DNA of 64,000 bases from Xylocopa sonorina. Its lineage: Eukaryota > Arthropoda > Insecta > Hymenoptera > Apidae. Numbering within the stretch: position 1 is the stretch's first letter; the number at the start of each line of letters is the position of its first letter. The DNA is taken from positions 1-64,000 of the forward strand of contig NW_027490528.1 in NCBI RefSeq assembly GCF_050948175.1. The letters are read 5' to 3'. Position numbers and translations under genes: made by a program. The notes beneath the pieces are model-generated. The model was not told the origin of the DNA, ran no database searches, and worked only from the letters and a program-made list of their open reading frames with translations. Shown in pieces: positions 11,208 to 25,558 of this stretch.

Positions 11208-13888
11208 ATATCGCGTTCTAAAAAGCATCAGAAATCCATTGCTACGGTACGTAGACATATGCATACGCTATTTCCTTGCGAGGAAGTGTCGCATTTACAA
11301 TCATTTGAATCGTAGACGAGGAATGCATAACACTTCGCAATGAATATTATATCTTATCATGAAACATAGATAAGAGATGCAATATCTCGTTTTAAGAAGC
11401 ATTAGAACTCTATTGCTACTATACCTAGACATCTGCAAACGCTATTTCCTTGCAAGGAAGTGTCGCATTTACATTCATTTGAAGTGTAGACGAGGAATAC
11501 ATGACACTTCGCAAATCATATTATATCTTACCATGAAACATAGAAATGAGATGCGATATCGCGTTCTAAGAAGCTTCAGAAACCCATTGCTACGATACGT
11601 AGACATCTGCAAACGCTATTTCCTTGCAAGGAAGTGTCGCATTTACATTCATTTGAAATGTAGACGAGGAATACATATCACTTCGCAAATCATATTTTAC
11701 CTTACCATGAAACATAGAAATGAGATGCGATATCGCGTTTTAAGAATCATAAGAACTTTATTGCTACGATACGTAGACATCTGCAAACGCTATTTCCATG
11801 CAAGGAAGTGTCGCATTTACATTCATTTGAAGTGTAGACGAGGAATACATAACACTTCGCAAATCATATTATATCTTACCATGAAACATAGAAATGAGAT
11901 GCGATATCGCGTTTTAAGAAGCATTAGAACTCTATTGCTACGATACGTAGACATCTGCAAATGCTATTTCCTAGCGAGGAAGTATCGCATTCACATTCAT
12001 TTGAAGAGTAGACGAGGAATACATAACACTTCGCAATGAATATTATATCTCATCATGAAACACAGATATGAGATGCAATATCTCGTTTTAAGAAGCATTT
12101 GAACACTATTGCTTCGATACGTAGACGACTGCAAACGCCATTTCCTTGCAAGGAAGTGTCGCATTTATATTCCTTTGAAGTGTAGACGAGGAATACATGA
12201 TACTTCGCAAATCATATTATATCTTACCATGAAACATAGAAATGAGTTGCGATATCGGGGTTTTAAGAAGCATTAGAAAGCTATTGCTACGATACGTAGA
12301 CATCTGCAAACGCTATTTCCTAGCGGGGAAGTATCGCATCCACATTCATTTGAAGTGTAGACGAAGAATACACGACACTTCGCAAATCATGTTATATCCT
12401 ACCATGAGACATAGAAATGAGATGCGATATCGCGTTTTAAGAAGCATTAGAACTCTATTGCTACGATACGTAGACATCTGCAAATGCTATTTCCTAGCGA
12501 GGAAGTGTCGCATTCACATTCATTTGAAGAGTAGACGAGGAATACATAACACTTCGCAATGAATATTATATCTCATCATGAAACACAGATATGAGATGCA
12601 ATATCTCGTTTTAAGAAGCATTTGAACACTATTGCTTCGATACGTAGACGACTGCAAACGCCATTTCCTTGCAAGGAAGTGTCGCATTTATATTCCTTTG
12701 AAGTGTAGACGAGGAATACATGATACTTCGCAAATCATATTATATCTTACCATGAAACATAGAAATGAGTTGCGATATCGGGGTTTTAAGAAGCATTAGA
12801 AAGCTATTGCTACGATACGTAGACATCTGCAAACGCTATTTCCTAGCGGGGAAGTATCGCATCCAAATTCATTTGAAGTGTAGACGAAGAATACACGACA
12901 CTTCGCAAATCATATTATATCTTACCATGAAACATAGAAATGAGATGCAATATCGCGTTTTAAGAATCACAAGAACTCTATTGCTACGATACGTAGACAT
13001 CTGCAAACGCTATTTCCATGCAAGGAAGTGTCGCATTTACATTCATTTGAAGTGTAGACGAGGAATACATAACACTTCGCAAATCATATTATATCTTACC
13101 ATGAAACATAGAAATGAGATGCGATATCGCGTTTTAAGAAGCACTAGAAAGCTATTGCTACGATACGTAGAGATCTGCAAACGCTATTTCCTAGCGAGGA
13201 AGTATCGCATTCACATTCACTTGAAGTGTAGGCGTGGAATACATAACACTTCGCAAATCATGTTATATCTTACCATGAAACATAGAAATGAGATGCGATA
13301 TCGCGTTTTAAGAATCATATGAACTCTATTGCTACGATACGTAGACATCTGCAAACGCTATTTCCTAGCTGGGAAGTATCGCATTCACTTTCATTTGAAG
13401 TGTAGACGAAGAATACACAACACTTCGCAAATCATGTTATATCTTACCATGAAACATAGATATGAGATGCGATATCACGTTTTAAGAATCATATGAACTC
13501 TATTGCTACGATACGTAGACATCTGCAAACGCTATTTCCTTGCAAGGAAGTGTCGCATTTACTTTCATTTGAATCGCAGACGAGGAATGCATAACACTTC
13601 GCAATGAATATTATATCTTATCATGAAACATAGATATGAGATGCAATATCTCGTTTTAAGAAGCATTAGAACTCTATTGCTACGATACCTAGACATCTGC
13701 AGACGCTATTTCCTAGCGAGGAAGTGTCGCATTCACATTCATTTGAAGTGTAGACGAGGAATACAAAACACTTCGCAAATCATATTATACCTTACCATGA
13801 AATATAGAAATGAGATGGGATATCGCGTTTTAAGAAGCATTCGAACTCTATTCCTACGATACGTAGACATCTGCAAACGCCATTTCCT
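11208..13888. repeat. 2960-bp tandem duplication, copy 2
   Basis: This adjoins copy 1 and matches it over 2681 bp. It departs at 13889, where copy 1 has TTTCCTTGC and this copy has TTTCCTAGC and then a class C monomer. It includes the inherited 523-bp pair at 11886-12408 and 12409-12912. Confidence 0.9.
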
Positions 13889-15430
13889 AGCGAGGAAGTG
13901 TCGCATTCATATTCATTTGAAGTGTAGACGAAGAATACACAACACTTCGCAAATCATATTGTATCTTACCATGAAACATAGTTATGAGATGCGATATCAC
14001 GTTTTAAGAATCATATGAACTCTATTGCTACGATACGTAGACATCTGCAAACGCTAATTCCTTGCTAGGAAGTGTCGCATTTACTTTCATTTGAATCGTA
14101 GACGAGGAATGCATAACACTTCGCAATGAATATTATATCTTATCATGAAACATAGATATGAGATGCAATATCTCGTTTTAAGAAGCATTAGAACTCTATT
14201 GCTACGATACCTAGACATCTGCAGACGCTATTTCCTAGCGAGGAAGTGTCGCATTCATATTCATTTGAAGTGTAGACGAGGAATACATAACACTTCGCAA
14301 ATCATATTATATCTTACCATGAAACATAGAAATGAGATGCGATATCGCGTTTTAAGAAGCAATACAACACTATTGCTACGATAGGTAGACATTTGCAAAC
14401 GCTATTTCCTTGCAAGGATGTGTCGCATTTACATTCATTTGAATCGTAGACAAGGAATGCATAACACTTCGCAATGAATATTATATCTTATCATGAATCA
14501 TTAATATGAGATGCAATATCTCGTCTTAAGAAGCATTTGAACTCTATTGCTTCGATACGTAGACATCTGCAAACGCTATTTCCTTGCAAGGAAGTGTCGC
14601 ATTCACATTCATTTGAAGTGTAGACGAAGAATACACAACACTTCGCAAATCATGCTATATCGTACCATGAGACATAGAAATGAGATGCGATATCACGTTT
14701 CAAGAATCATATGAACTCTATTGCTATGATACGTAGACATCTGCAAACGCTATTTCCTTGCAAGGAAGTGTCGCATTCACATTCATTTGAAGAGTAGACG
14801 AGGAATACATAACACTTCGCAATGAATATTATATCTCATCATGAAACACAGATATGAGATGCAATATCTCGTTTTAAGAAGCACTTGAACTCTATTGCTT
14901 CGATACGTAGACGACTGCAAACGCCATTTCCTTGCAAGGAAGTGTCGCATTTACATTCCTTTGAAGTGTAGACGAGGAATACATGATACTTCGCAAATCA
15001 TATTATATCTTACCATGAAACGTAGAAATGGGTTGCGATATCGGGGTTTTAAGAAGCATTAGAAAGCTATTGCTACTATACGTAGACATCTGCAAACGCT
15101 ATTTCCTAGCGGGGAAGTATCGCATTCACATTCATTTGAAGTGTAGACGAAGAATACACAACACTTCGCAAATCATGTTATATCTTACCATGAGACATAG
15201 AAATGAGATGCGATATCACGTTTCAAGAATCATATGAACTCTATTGCTACGATACGTAGACATCTGCAAACGCTATTTCCTTGCAAGGAAGTGTCGCATT
15301 TACATTCATTTGAATCGTAGGCGAGGAATGCATAACACTTCGCAATGAATATTATATCTTATCATGAAACATAGATATGAGATGCGATATCGCGTTTTAA
15401 GAATTATAAGAACTCTATTGCTACGATACG
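13889..15430. repeat. Mixed satellite segment
   Basis: About nine monomers. Markers include GAAGCAATACAAC near 14360 and the rare class B form ATGAATCATTAATATG near 14494; both recur in the 18 and 21 kb regions. CATGCTATATCGTACC near 14651 also occurs near 7861, which ties this segment to the 6-8 kb region. The CGGGG variant occurs near 15044. Confidence 0.8.
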
Positions 15431-16396
15431 TAGACATCTGCAAACGCTATTTCCTTGCAAGGAAGTGTCGCATTTACATTCATTTGAAGTGTAGACGAGG
15501 AATACATGACACTTCGCAAATCATATTATATCTTACCATGAAACATAGAAATGAGATGCGATATCGCGTTCTAAGAAGCTTCAGAAACCCATTGCTACGA
15601 TACGTAGACATCTGCAAACGCTATTTCCTTGCAAGGAAGTGTCGCATTTACATTCATTTGAAATGTAGACGAGGAATACATATCACTTCGCAAATCATAT
15701 TTTACCTTACCATGAAACATAGAAATGAGATGCGATATCGCGTTTTAAGAATCATAAGAACTTTATTCCTACGATACGTAGACATCTGCAAACGCTATTT
15801 CCATGCAAGGAAGTGTCGCATTTACATTCATTTGAAGTGTAGACGAGGAATACATAACACTTCGCAAATCATATTATATCTTACCATGAAACATAGAAAT
15901 GAGATGCGATATCGCGTTTTAAGAAGCATTAGAACTCTATTGCTACGATACGTAGACATCTGCAAATGCTATTTCCTAGCGAGGAAGTATCGCATTCACA
16001 TTCATTTGAAGAGTAGACGAGGAATACATAACACTTCGCAATGAATATTATATCTCATCATGAAACACAGATATGAGATGCAATATCTCGTTTTAAGAAG
16101 CATTTGAACACTATTGCTTCGATACGTAGACGACTGCAAACGCCATTTCCTTGCAAGGAAGTGTCGCATTTATATTCCTTTGAAGTGTAGACGAGGAATA
16201 CATGATACTTCGCAAATCATATTATATCTTACCATGAAACATAGAAATGAGTTGCGATATCGGGGTTTTAAGAAGCATTAGAAAGCTATTGCTACGATAC
16301 GTAGACATCTGCAAACGCAAATTCCTAGCGGGGAAGTATCGCATCCACATTCATTTGAAGTGTAGACGAAGAATACACGACACGTCGCAAATCATA
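15431..16396. repeat. Third copy of part of the 2960-bp unit
   Basis: It matches 11426-12391 at offset 4005 and 8466-9431 at offset 6965, with a few substitutions (for example TTATTCCTACG near 15770 and GCAAATTCC near 16318). Markers shared are GAAGCTTCAGAAACCC, CATATCACTTCG, ATTTTACC and CTGCAAATGC. Only one 523-bp unit is present before the sequence changes, so either this copy predates the 523-bp duplication or a copy was lost. Confidence 0.83.
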
Positions 16397-16808
16397 TTAT
16401 ATCTTACCATGAAACATAGAAATGAGATGCAATATCGCGTTTTAAGAATCACAAGAACTCTATTGCTACGATACGTAGACATCTGCAAACGCTATTTCCA
16501 TGCAAGGAAGTGTCGCATTTACATTCATTTGAAGTGTAGACGAGGAATACATAACACTTCGCAAATCATATTATATCTTACCATGAAACATAGGAATGAG
16601 ATGCGATATCGCGTTTTAAGAAGCATTAGAAAGCTATTGCTACGATACGTAGACATCTGCAAACGCTATTTCCTAGCGGGGAAGTATCGCATCCACATTC
16701 ATTTGAAGTGTAGACGAAGAATACACGACACTTCGCAAATCATATTATATCTTACCATGAAACATAGAAATGAGATGCAATATCGCGTTTTAAGAATCAC
16801 AAGAACTC
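16265..16808. repeat. 348-bp dimer duplication producing the longest open frame
   Basis: Unit 1 is 16265-16612 and unit 2 begins at 16613 and runs to 16808, where ACTCAATTGCTTCG replaces ACTCTATTGCTACG. Both units have the GCGGGGAAGTATCGCATCC form and GAATCACAAGAAC. The duplication strings together class A-like copies without class B stops, which gives a 359-codon frame at 16247-17326. Confidence 0.83.
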
Positions 16809-17086
16809 AATTGCTTCGATACGTAGACATCTGCAAACGCTATTTCCTTGCAAGGAAGTGTCGCATTTACGTTCATTTGAAGTGTAGACGGGGAATACAT
16901 GACACTTCGCGAATCATATTATATCTTACCATGAAACATAGAAATGAGATGCGATATCGCGTTCTAAGAAGCATCAGAAATCCATTGCTACGATACGTAG
17001 ACATCTGCAAACGCTATTTCCTTGCGAGGAAGTGTCGCATTTACATTCATTTGAATCGTAGACGAGGAATGCATAACACTTCGCAC

Positions 17087-18954
17087 ATCATATTATATCT
17101 TACCATGAAACATAGAAATGAGATGCGATATCGCGTTTTAAGAAGCACTAGAAAGCTATTGCTACGATACGTAGAGATCTGCAAACGCTATTTCCTAGCG
17201 AGGAAGTATCGCATTCACATTCACTTGAAGTGTAGGCGTGGAATACATAACACTTCGCAAATCATGTTATATCTTACCATGAAACATAGAAATGAGATGC
17301 GATATCGCGTTTTAAGAATCATATGAACTCTATTGCTACGATACGTAGACATCTGCAAACGCTATTTCCTAGCTGGGAAGTATCGCATTCACTTTCATTT
17401 GAAGTGTAGACGAAGAATACACAACACTTCGCAAATCATGTTATATCTTACCATGAAACATAGATATGAGAAGCGATATCACGTTTTAAGAATCATATGA
17501 ACTCTATTGCTACGATACGTAGACATCTGCAAACGCTATTACCTTGCAAGGAAGTGTCGCATTTACTTTCATTTGAATCGTACACGAGGAATGCATAACA
17601 CTTCGCAATGAATATTATATCTTATCATGAAACATAGATATGAGATGCAATATCTCGTTTTAAGAAGCATTAGAACTCTATTGCTACGATACCTAGACAT
17701 CTGCAGACGCTATTTCCTAGCGAGGAAGTGTCGCATTCACATTCATTTGAAGTGTAGACGAGGAATACAAAACACTTCGCAAATCATATTATACCTTACC
17801 ATGAAATATAGAAATGAGATGGGATATCGCGTTTTAAGAAGCATTCGAACTCTATTGCTACGATACGTAGACATCTGCAAACGCCATTTCCTAGCGAGGA
17901 AGTGTCGCATTCATATTCATTTGAAGTGTAGACGAAGAATACACAACACTTCGCAAATCATATTGTACCTTACCATGAAACATAGTTATGAGATGCGATA
18001 TCACGTTTTAAGAATCATATGAACTCTATTGCTACGATACGTAGACATCTGCAAACGCTAATTCCTTGCTAGGAAGTGTCGCATTTACTTTCATTTGAAT
18101 CGTAGACGAGGAATGCATAACACTTCGCAATGAATATTATATCTTATCATGAAACATAGATATGAGATGCAATATCTCGTTTTAAGAAGCATTAGAACTC
18201 TATTGCTACGATACCTAGACATCTGCAGACGCTATTTCCTAGCGAGGAAGTGTCGCATTCATATTCATTTGAAGTGTAGACGAGGAATACATAACACTTC
18301 GCAAATCATATTATATCTTACCATGAAACATAGAAATGAGATGCGATATCGCGTTTTAAGAAGCAATACAACACTATTGCTACGATAGGTAGACATTTGC
18401 AAAGGCTATTTCCTTGCAAGGATGTGTCGCATTTACATTCATTTGAATCGTAGACGAGGAATGCATAACACTTCGCAATGAATATTATATCTTATCATGA
18501 AACATAGATATGAGATGCAATATCTCGTTTTAAGAAGCATTAGAACTCTATTGCTACGATACCTAGACATCTGCAGACGCTATTTCCTAGCGAGGAAGTG
18601 TCGCATTCATATTCATTTGAAGTGTAGACGAGGAATACATAACACTTCGCAAATCATATTATATCTTACCATGAAACATAGAAATGAGATGCGATATCGC
18701 GTTTTAAGAAGCAATACAACACTATTGCTACGATAGGTAGACATTTGCAAAGGCTATTTCCTTGCAAGGATGTGTCGCATTTACATTCATTTGAATCGTA
18801 GACAAGGAATGCATAACACTTCGCAATGAACATTATATCTTATCATGAATCATTAATATGAGATGCAATATCTCGTCTTAAGAAGCATTTGAACTCTATT
18901 GCTTCGATACGTAGACATCTGCAAACGCTATTTCCTTGCAAGGAAGTGTCGCAT
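17087..18954. repeat. Copy of the 13083-14602 segment with an inserted dimer
   Basis: From 17087 the match to 13083 runs at offset 4004 (23 x 174 plus 2). After the duplicated dimer near 18438 the match runs at offset 4352, exactly 348 more. Shared markers include GTAGAGATCTGC, TAGGCGTGG, CCTAGCTGGG and ATGAATCATTAATATG. Confidence 0.82.
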
Positions 18955-20281
18955 TTACGTTCATTTGAAGTGTAGACGGGGAATACATGACACTTCGCAA
19001 ATCATATTATATCTTACCATGAAACATAGAAATGAGATGCGATATCGCGTTCTAAGAAGCATCAGAAATCCATTGCTACGAAACGTAGACATCTGCAAAC
19101 GCTATTTCCTTGCGAGGAAGTGTCGCATTTACATTCATTTGAATCGTAGACGAGGAATGCATAACACTTCGCACATCATATTATATCTTACCATGAAACA
19201 TAGAAATGAGATGCGATATCGCGTTTTAAGAAGCACTAGAAAGCTATTGCTACGATACGTAGAGATCTGCAAACGCTATTTCCTAGCGAGGAAGTATCGC
19301 ATTCACATTCACTTGAAGTGTAGGCGTGGAATACATAACACTTCGCAAATCATGTTATATCTTACCATGAAACATAGAAATGAGATGCGATATCGCGTTT
19401 TAAGAATCATATGAACTCTATTGCTACGATACGTAGACATCTGCAAACGCTATTTCCTAGCTGGGAAGTATCGCATTCACTTTCATTTGAAGTGTAGACG
19501 AAGAATACACAACACTTCGCAAATCATGTTGTATCTTACCATGAAACTTAGATATGAGATGCGATATCACGTTTTAAGAATCATATGAACTCTATTGCTA
19601 CGATACGTAGACATCTGCAAACGCTATTTCCTTGCAAGGAAGTGTCGCATTTACTTTCATTTGAATCGTAGACGAGGAATGCATAACACTTCGCAATGAA
19701 TATTATATCTTATCATGAAACATAGATATGAGATGCAATATCTCGTTTTAAGAAGCATTACAACTCTATTCCTACGATACCTAGACATCTGCAGACGCTA
19801 TTTCCTAGCGAGGAAGTGTCGCATTCACATTCATTTGAAGTGTAGACGAGGAATACAAAACACTTCGCAAATCATATTATACCTTACCATGAAATATAGA
19901 AATGAGATGGGATATCGCGTTTTAAGAAGCATTAGAACTCTATTGCTACGATTCGTAGACATCTGCAAACGCTATTTCCTTGCTAGGGAGTGTCGCATTT
20001 ACTTTCATTTGAATCGTAGACGAGGAATGCATAACACTTCGCAATGAATATTATATCTTATCATGAAACATAATATGAGATGCAATATCTCGTTTTAAGA
20101 AGCATTAGAACTCTATTGCTACGATACCTAGACATCTGCAGACGCTATTTCCTAGCGAGGAAGTGTCGCATTCACATTCATTTGAAGTGTAGACGAGGAA
20201 TACAAAACACTTCGCAAATCATATTATACATTACCATGAAATATAGAAATGAGATGGGATATCGCGTTTTAAGAAGCATTA
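17325..20281. repeat. 2957-bp tandem duplication, copy 1
   Basis: The unit is 17 x 174 minus 1; the missing base is at about 20072, in CATAATATGAG for CATAGATATGAG. The sharing is visible in rare markers such as GAGAAGCGATATCACG near 17469 and 20426, and GAAGCAATACAAC near 18360 and 21317. Few differences were found; one is AAGGAAGTG near 18939 against AAGGAGGTG near 21900. Confidence 0.9.
18090..18803. repeat. 348-bp dimer repeated twice in tandem
   Basis: Unit 1 is 18090-18437 and unit 2 is 18438-18785, continuing to 18803. Each unit has one class B half followed by a class C copy with ATTCATATTC, then GAAGCAATACAAC and GATAGGTAG. The ancestral segment near 14090-14450 has only one such dimer. 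The pair was carried into the next 2957-bp copy at 21047-21760. Confidence 0.87.
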
Positions 20282-23200
20282 GAACTCTATTGCTACGATA
20301 CGTAGACATCTGCAAACGCTATTTCCTAGCTGGGAAGTATCGCATTCACTTTCATTTGAAGTGTAGACGAAGAATACACAACACTTCGCAAATCATGTTA
20401 TATCTTACCATGAAACATAGATATGAGAAGCGATATCACGTTTTAAGAATCATATGAACTCTATTGCTACGATACGTAGACATCTGCAAACGCTATTACC
20501 TTGCAAGGAAGTGTCGCATTTACTTTCATTTGAATCGTACACGAGGAATGCATAACACTTCGCAATGAATATTATATCTTATCATGAAACATAGATATGA
20601 GATGCAATATCTCGTTTTAAGAAGCATTAGAACTCTATTGCTACGATACCTAGACATCTGCAGACGCTATTTCCTAGCGAGGAAGTGTCGCATTCACATT
20701 CATTTGAAGTGTAGACGAGGAATACAAAACACTTCGCAAATCATATTATACCTTACCATGAAATATAGAAATGAGATGGGATATCGCGTTTTAAGAAGCA
20801 TTCGAACTCTATTGCTACGATACGTAGACATCTGCAAACGCCATTTCCTAGCGAGGAAGTGTCGCATTCATATTCATTTGAAGTGTAGACGAAGAATACA
20901 CAACACTTCGCAAATCATATTGTACCTTACCATGAAACATAGTTATGAGATGCGATATCACGTTTTAAGAATCATATGAACTCTATTGCTACGATACGTA
21001 GACATCTGCAAACGCTAATTCCTTGCTAGGAAGTGTCGCATTTACTTTCATTTGAATCGTAGACGAGGAATGCATAACACTTCGCAATGAATATTATATC
21101 TTATCATGAAACATAGATATGAGATGCAATATCTCGTTTTAAGAAGCATTAGAACTCTATTGCTACGATACCTAGACATCTGCAGACGCTATTTCCTAGC
21201 GAGGAAGTGTCGCATTCATATTCATTTGAAGTGTAGACGAGGAATACATAACACTTCGCAAATCATATTATATCTTACCATGAAACATAGAAATGAGATG
21301 CGATATCGCGTTTTAAGAAGCAATACAACACTATTGCTACGATAGGTAGACATTTGCAAAGGCTATTTCCTTGCAAGGATGTGTCGCATTTACATTCATT
21401 TGAATCGTAGACGAGGAATGCATAACACTTCGCAATGAATATTATATCTTATCATGAAACATAGATATGAGATGCAATATCTCGTTTTAAGAAGCATTAG
21501 AACTCTATTGCTACGATACCTAGACATCTGCAGACGCTATTTCCTAGCGAGGAAGTGTCGCATTCATATTCATTTGAAGTGTAGACGAGGAATACATAAC
21601 ACTTCGCAAATCATATTATATCTTACCATGAAACATAGAAATGAGATGCGATATCGCGTTTTAAGAAGCAATACAACACTATTGCTACGATAGGTAGACA
21701 TTTGCAAAGGCTATTTCCTTGCAAGGATGTGTCGCATTTACATTCATTTGAATCGTAGACAAGGAATGCATAACACTTCGCAATGAACATTATATCTTAT
21801 CATGAATCATTAATATGAGATGCAATATCTCGTCTTAAGAAGCATTTGAACTCTATTGCTTCGATACGTAGACATCTGCAAACGCTATTTCCTTGCAAGG
21901 AGGTGTCGCATTTACGTTCATTTGAAGTGTAGACGGGGAATACATGACACTTCGCAAATCATATTATATCTTACCATGAAACATAGAAATGAGATGCGAT
22001 ATCGCGTTCTAAGAAGCATCAGAAATCCATTGCTACGAAACGTAGACATCTGCAAACGCTATTTCCTTGCGAGGAAGTGTCGCATTTACATTCATTTGAA
22101 TCGTAGACGAGGAATGCATAACACTTCGCACATCATATTATATCTTACCATGAAACATAGAAATGAGATGCGATATCGCGTTTTAAGAAGCACTAGAAAG
22201 CTATTGCTACGATACGTAGAGATCTGCAAACGCTATTTCCTAGCGAGGAAGTATCGCATTCACATTCACTTGAAGTGTAGGCGTGGAATACATAACACTT
22301 CGCAAATCATGTTATATCTTACCATGAAACATAGAAATGAGATGCGATATCGCGTTTTAAGAATCATATGAACTCTATTGCTACGATACGTAGACATCTG
22401 CAAACGCTATTTCCTAGCTGGGAAGTATCGCATTCACTTTCATTTGAAGTGTAGACGAAGAATACACAACACTTCGCAAATCATGTTGTATCTTACCATG
22501 AAACTTAGATATGAGATGCGATATCACGTTTTAAGAATCATATGAACTCTATTGCTACGATACGTAGACATCTGCAAACGCTATTTCCTTGCAAGGAAGT
22601 GTCGCATTTACTTTCATTTGAATCGTAGACGAGGAATGCATAACACTTCGCAATGAATATTATATCTTATCATGAAACATAGATATGAGATGCAATATCT
22701 CGTTTTAAGAAGCATTACAACTCTATTCCTACGATACCTAGACATCTGCAGACGCTATTTCCTAGCGAGGAAGTGTCGCATTCACATTCATTTGAAGTGT
22801 AGACGAGGAATACAAAACACTTCGCAAATCATATTATACCTTACCATGAAATATAGAAATGAGATGGGATATCGCGTTTTAAGAAGCATTAGAACTCTAT
22901 TGCTACGATTCGTAGACATCTGCAAACGCTATTTCCTTGCTAGGGAGTGTCGCATTTACTTTCATTTGAATCGTAGACGAGGAATGCATAACACTTCGCA
23001 ATGAATATTATATCTTATCATGAAACATAGATATGAGATGCAATATCTCGTTTTAAGAAGCATTAGAACTCTATTGCTACGATACCTAGACATCTGCAGA
23101 CGCTATTTCCTAGCGAGGAAGTGTCGCATTCACATTCATTTGAAGTGTAGACGAGGAATACAAAACACTTCGCAAATCATATTATACATTACCATGAAAT

Positions 23201-23288
23201 ATAGAAATGAGATGGGATATCGCGTTTTAAGAAGCATTAGAACTCTATTGCTACGATACGTAGACATCTGCAAACGCTATTTCCTAGC
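20282..23288. repeat. 2957-bp tandem duplication, copy 2
   Basis: This adjoins copy 1 and follows it for slightly more than one unit, to 23288, where TTCCTAGCGAGG replaces TTCCTAGCTGGG. It has the base that copy 1 lacks near 20072, so the one-base deletion is younger than the duplication or specific to copy 1. It contains the inherited 348-bp dimers at 21047-21394 and 21395-21760. Confidence 0.9.
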
Positions 23289-24946
23289 GAGGAAGTGTCG
23301 CATTTACATTCATTTGAAGTGTAGACGAGGAATACATAACACTTCGCAAATCATATTATATCTTACCATGAAACATAGAAATGGGATGCGATATCGCGTT
23401 TTAAGAAGCATTAGAACTCTATTGCTACGATACGTAGACATCTGCAAACGTTATTTCCTAGCGAGGAAGTGTTGCATTCACATTCATTTGAAGTGTAGAC
23501 GAGGAATACATAACACTTCGCAATGAATATTATATCTTATCATGAAACATAGATATGAGATGCGATATCGCGTTTTAAGAAGCATTAGAACACTATTGCT
23601 GCGATAGGTAGACATTTGCAGACGCAATTTCCTTGCAAGGAAGTGTCGCATTTACATTCATTTGAATCGTAGACGAGGAATGCATAACACTTCGCAATGA
23701 ATATTATATCTTATCATGAAACACAGATATGAGATGCAATATCTCGTTTTAAGAAGCATTTGAACTCTATTGCTTCGATACGTAGACATCTGCAAACGCT
23801 ATTTCCTTGCAAGGAAGTGTCGCATTTACGTTCATTTGAAGTGTAGACGAGGAATACATGACACTTCGCAAATCATATTATATCTTACCATGAAACATAG
23901 AAATGAGATGCGATATCGCGTTCTAAGAAGCATCAGAAATCCATTGCTACGATACGTAGACATCTGCAAACGCTATTTCCTTGCGAGGAAGTGTCGCATT
24001 TACATTCATTTTAATCGTAGACGAGGAATGCATAACACTTCGCAATGAATGTTATATCTTATCATGAAACATAGATAAGAGATACAATATCTCGTTTTAA
24101 GAAGCATTAGAACTCTATTGCTACGATATCTAGACATCTGCAGACGCTATTTAATAGCGAGGAAGTGTCGCATTCACATTCATCTGAAGTGTAGACGAGG
24201 AATACATAACACTTCGCAAATCATATTATATCTTACCATGAAACATAGAAATGAGATGCGATATCGCGTTTTAAGAAGCATTAGAACACTATTGCTACGA
24301 TAGGTAGACATTTGCAAACGCTATTTCCTTGCAAGGATGTGTCGCATTTACATTCATTTGAATCGTAGACGAGGAATGCATAACACTTCGCAATGAATAT
24401 TATATCTTATCATGAAACGTAGATATGAGATGCGATATCGCGTTTTAAGAAGCATTAGAACACTATTGCTACGATAGGTAGACATTTGCAAACGCTATTT
24501 CCTTGCAAGGAAGTGTCGCATTTACATTCATTTGAATCGTAGACGAGGAATGCATAACACTTCGCAATGAATATTATATCTTATCATGAAACATAGATAT
24601 GAGATGCAATATCTCGTTTTAAGAAGCATTTGAACTCTATTGCTTCGATACGTAGACATCTGCAGACGCTATTTCCTAGCGAGGAAGTGTCGCATTCACA
24701 TTCATTTGATGTGTAGACGAGGAATACAAAACACTTCGCAAACCATATTATACATTACCATGAAATATAGAAATGAGATGGGATATCGCGTTTTAAGAAG
24801 CATTAGAACTCTATTGCTACGATACGTAGACATCTGCAAACGCTATTTCCTAGCGAGGAAGTGTCGCATTCATATTCATTTGAAGTGTAGACGAGGAATA
24901 CATAACACTTCGCAAATCATATTATATCTTAGCATGAAACATAGAA
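23289..24946. repeat. Mixed satellite segment
   Basis: About nine and a half monomers of classes A, B and C. The stretch from about 24730 to 24946 and just beyond recurs at 25775-26000 (offset 1045, 6 x 174 plus 1), marked by AATACAAAACAC, ATTATACATTACC, GAGATGGGATATC and CTTAGCATGAAAC. Nothing non-satellite is seen. Confidence 0.8.
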
Positions 24947-25558
24947 ATGAGATGCAATATCGCGTTTTAAGAATCACAAGAACTCTATTGCTACGATACG
25001 TAGACATCTGCAAACGCTATTTCCTTGCAAGGAAGTGTCGCATTTACATTCATTTGAATCGTAGACGAGGAATGCATAACACTTCGCACATCATATTATA
25101 TCTTACCATGAAACATAGAAATGAGATGCGATATCGCGTTTTAAGAAGCATTAGAACACTATTGCTACGATAGGTAGACATTTGCAAACGCTATTTCCTT
25201 GCAAGGAAGTGTCGCATTTACATTCATTTGAATCGTAGACGAGGAATGCATAACACTTCGCAAATCATATTATATCATACCATGAAACATAGAAATGAGA
25301 TGCGATATCGCGTTCTAAGAAGCATCAGAAATCCATTGCTACGATACGTAGACATCTGCAAACGCTATTTCCTTGCAAGTAGGTGTCGCATTTACATTCA
25401 TTTGAATCGTAGACGAGGAATGCATAACACTTCGCACATCATATTATATCTTACCATGAAACATAGAAATGAGATGCGATATCGCGTTTTAAGGTAGCAC
25501 TAGAAAGCTATTGCTACGATACGTAGAGATCTGCAAACGCTATTTCCTAGCGAGGAAG
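24947..25558. repeat. 612-bp block recurring at 30092 and 40012
   Basis: It matches 30092-30703 at offset 5145 and, through the 9.92-kb duplication, 40012-40623. Shared rare features are CGCACATCATATT, TATCATACCATG, GCAAGTAGGTGTCGC and the one-base insertion TTTTAAGGTAGCAC (near 25492, 30637 and 40557). Confidence 0.86.

Noticed and set aside
16247..17326. 359-codon open frame, the longest in the window, and similar frames at 15364-16044, 8417-9079, 11377-12039 and 58050-58847
   Set aside because: The translation is the same 58-residue period over and over, set by the 174-bp monomer. Starts and stops fall wherever a variant monomer places ATG or TGA/TAG. No promoter, domain or coding-type substitution pattern is visible.
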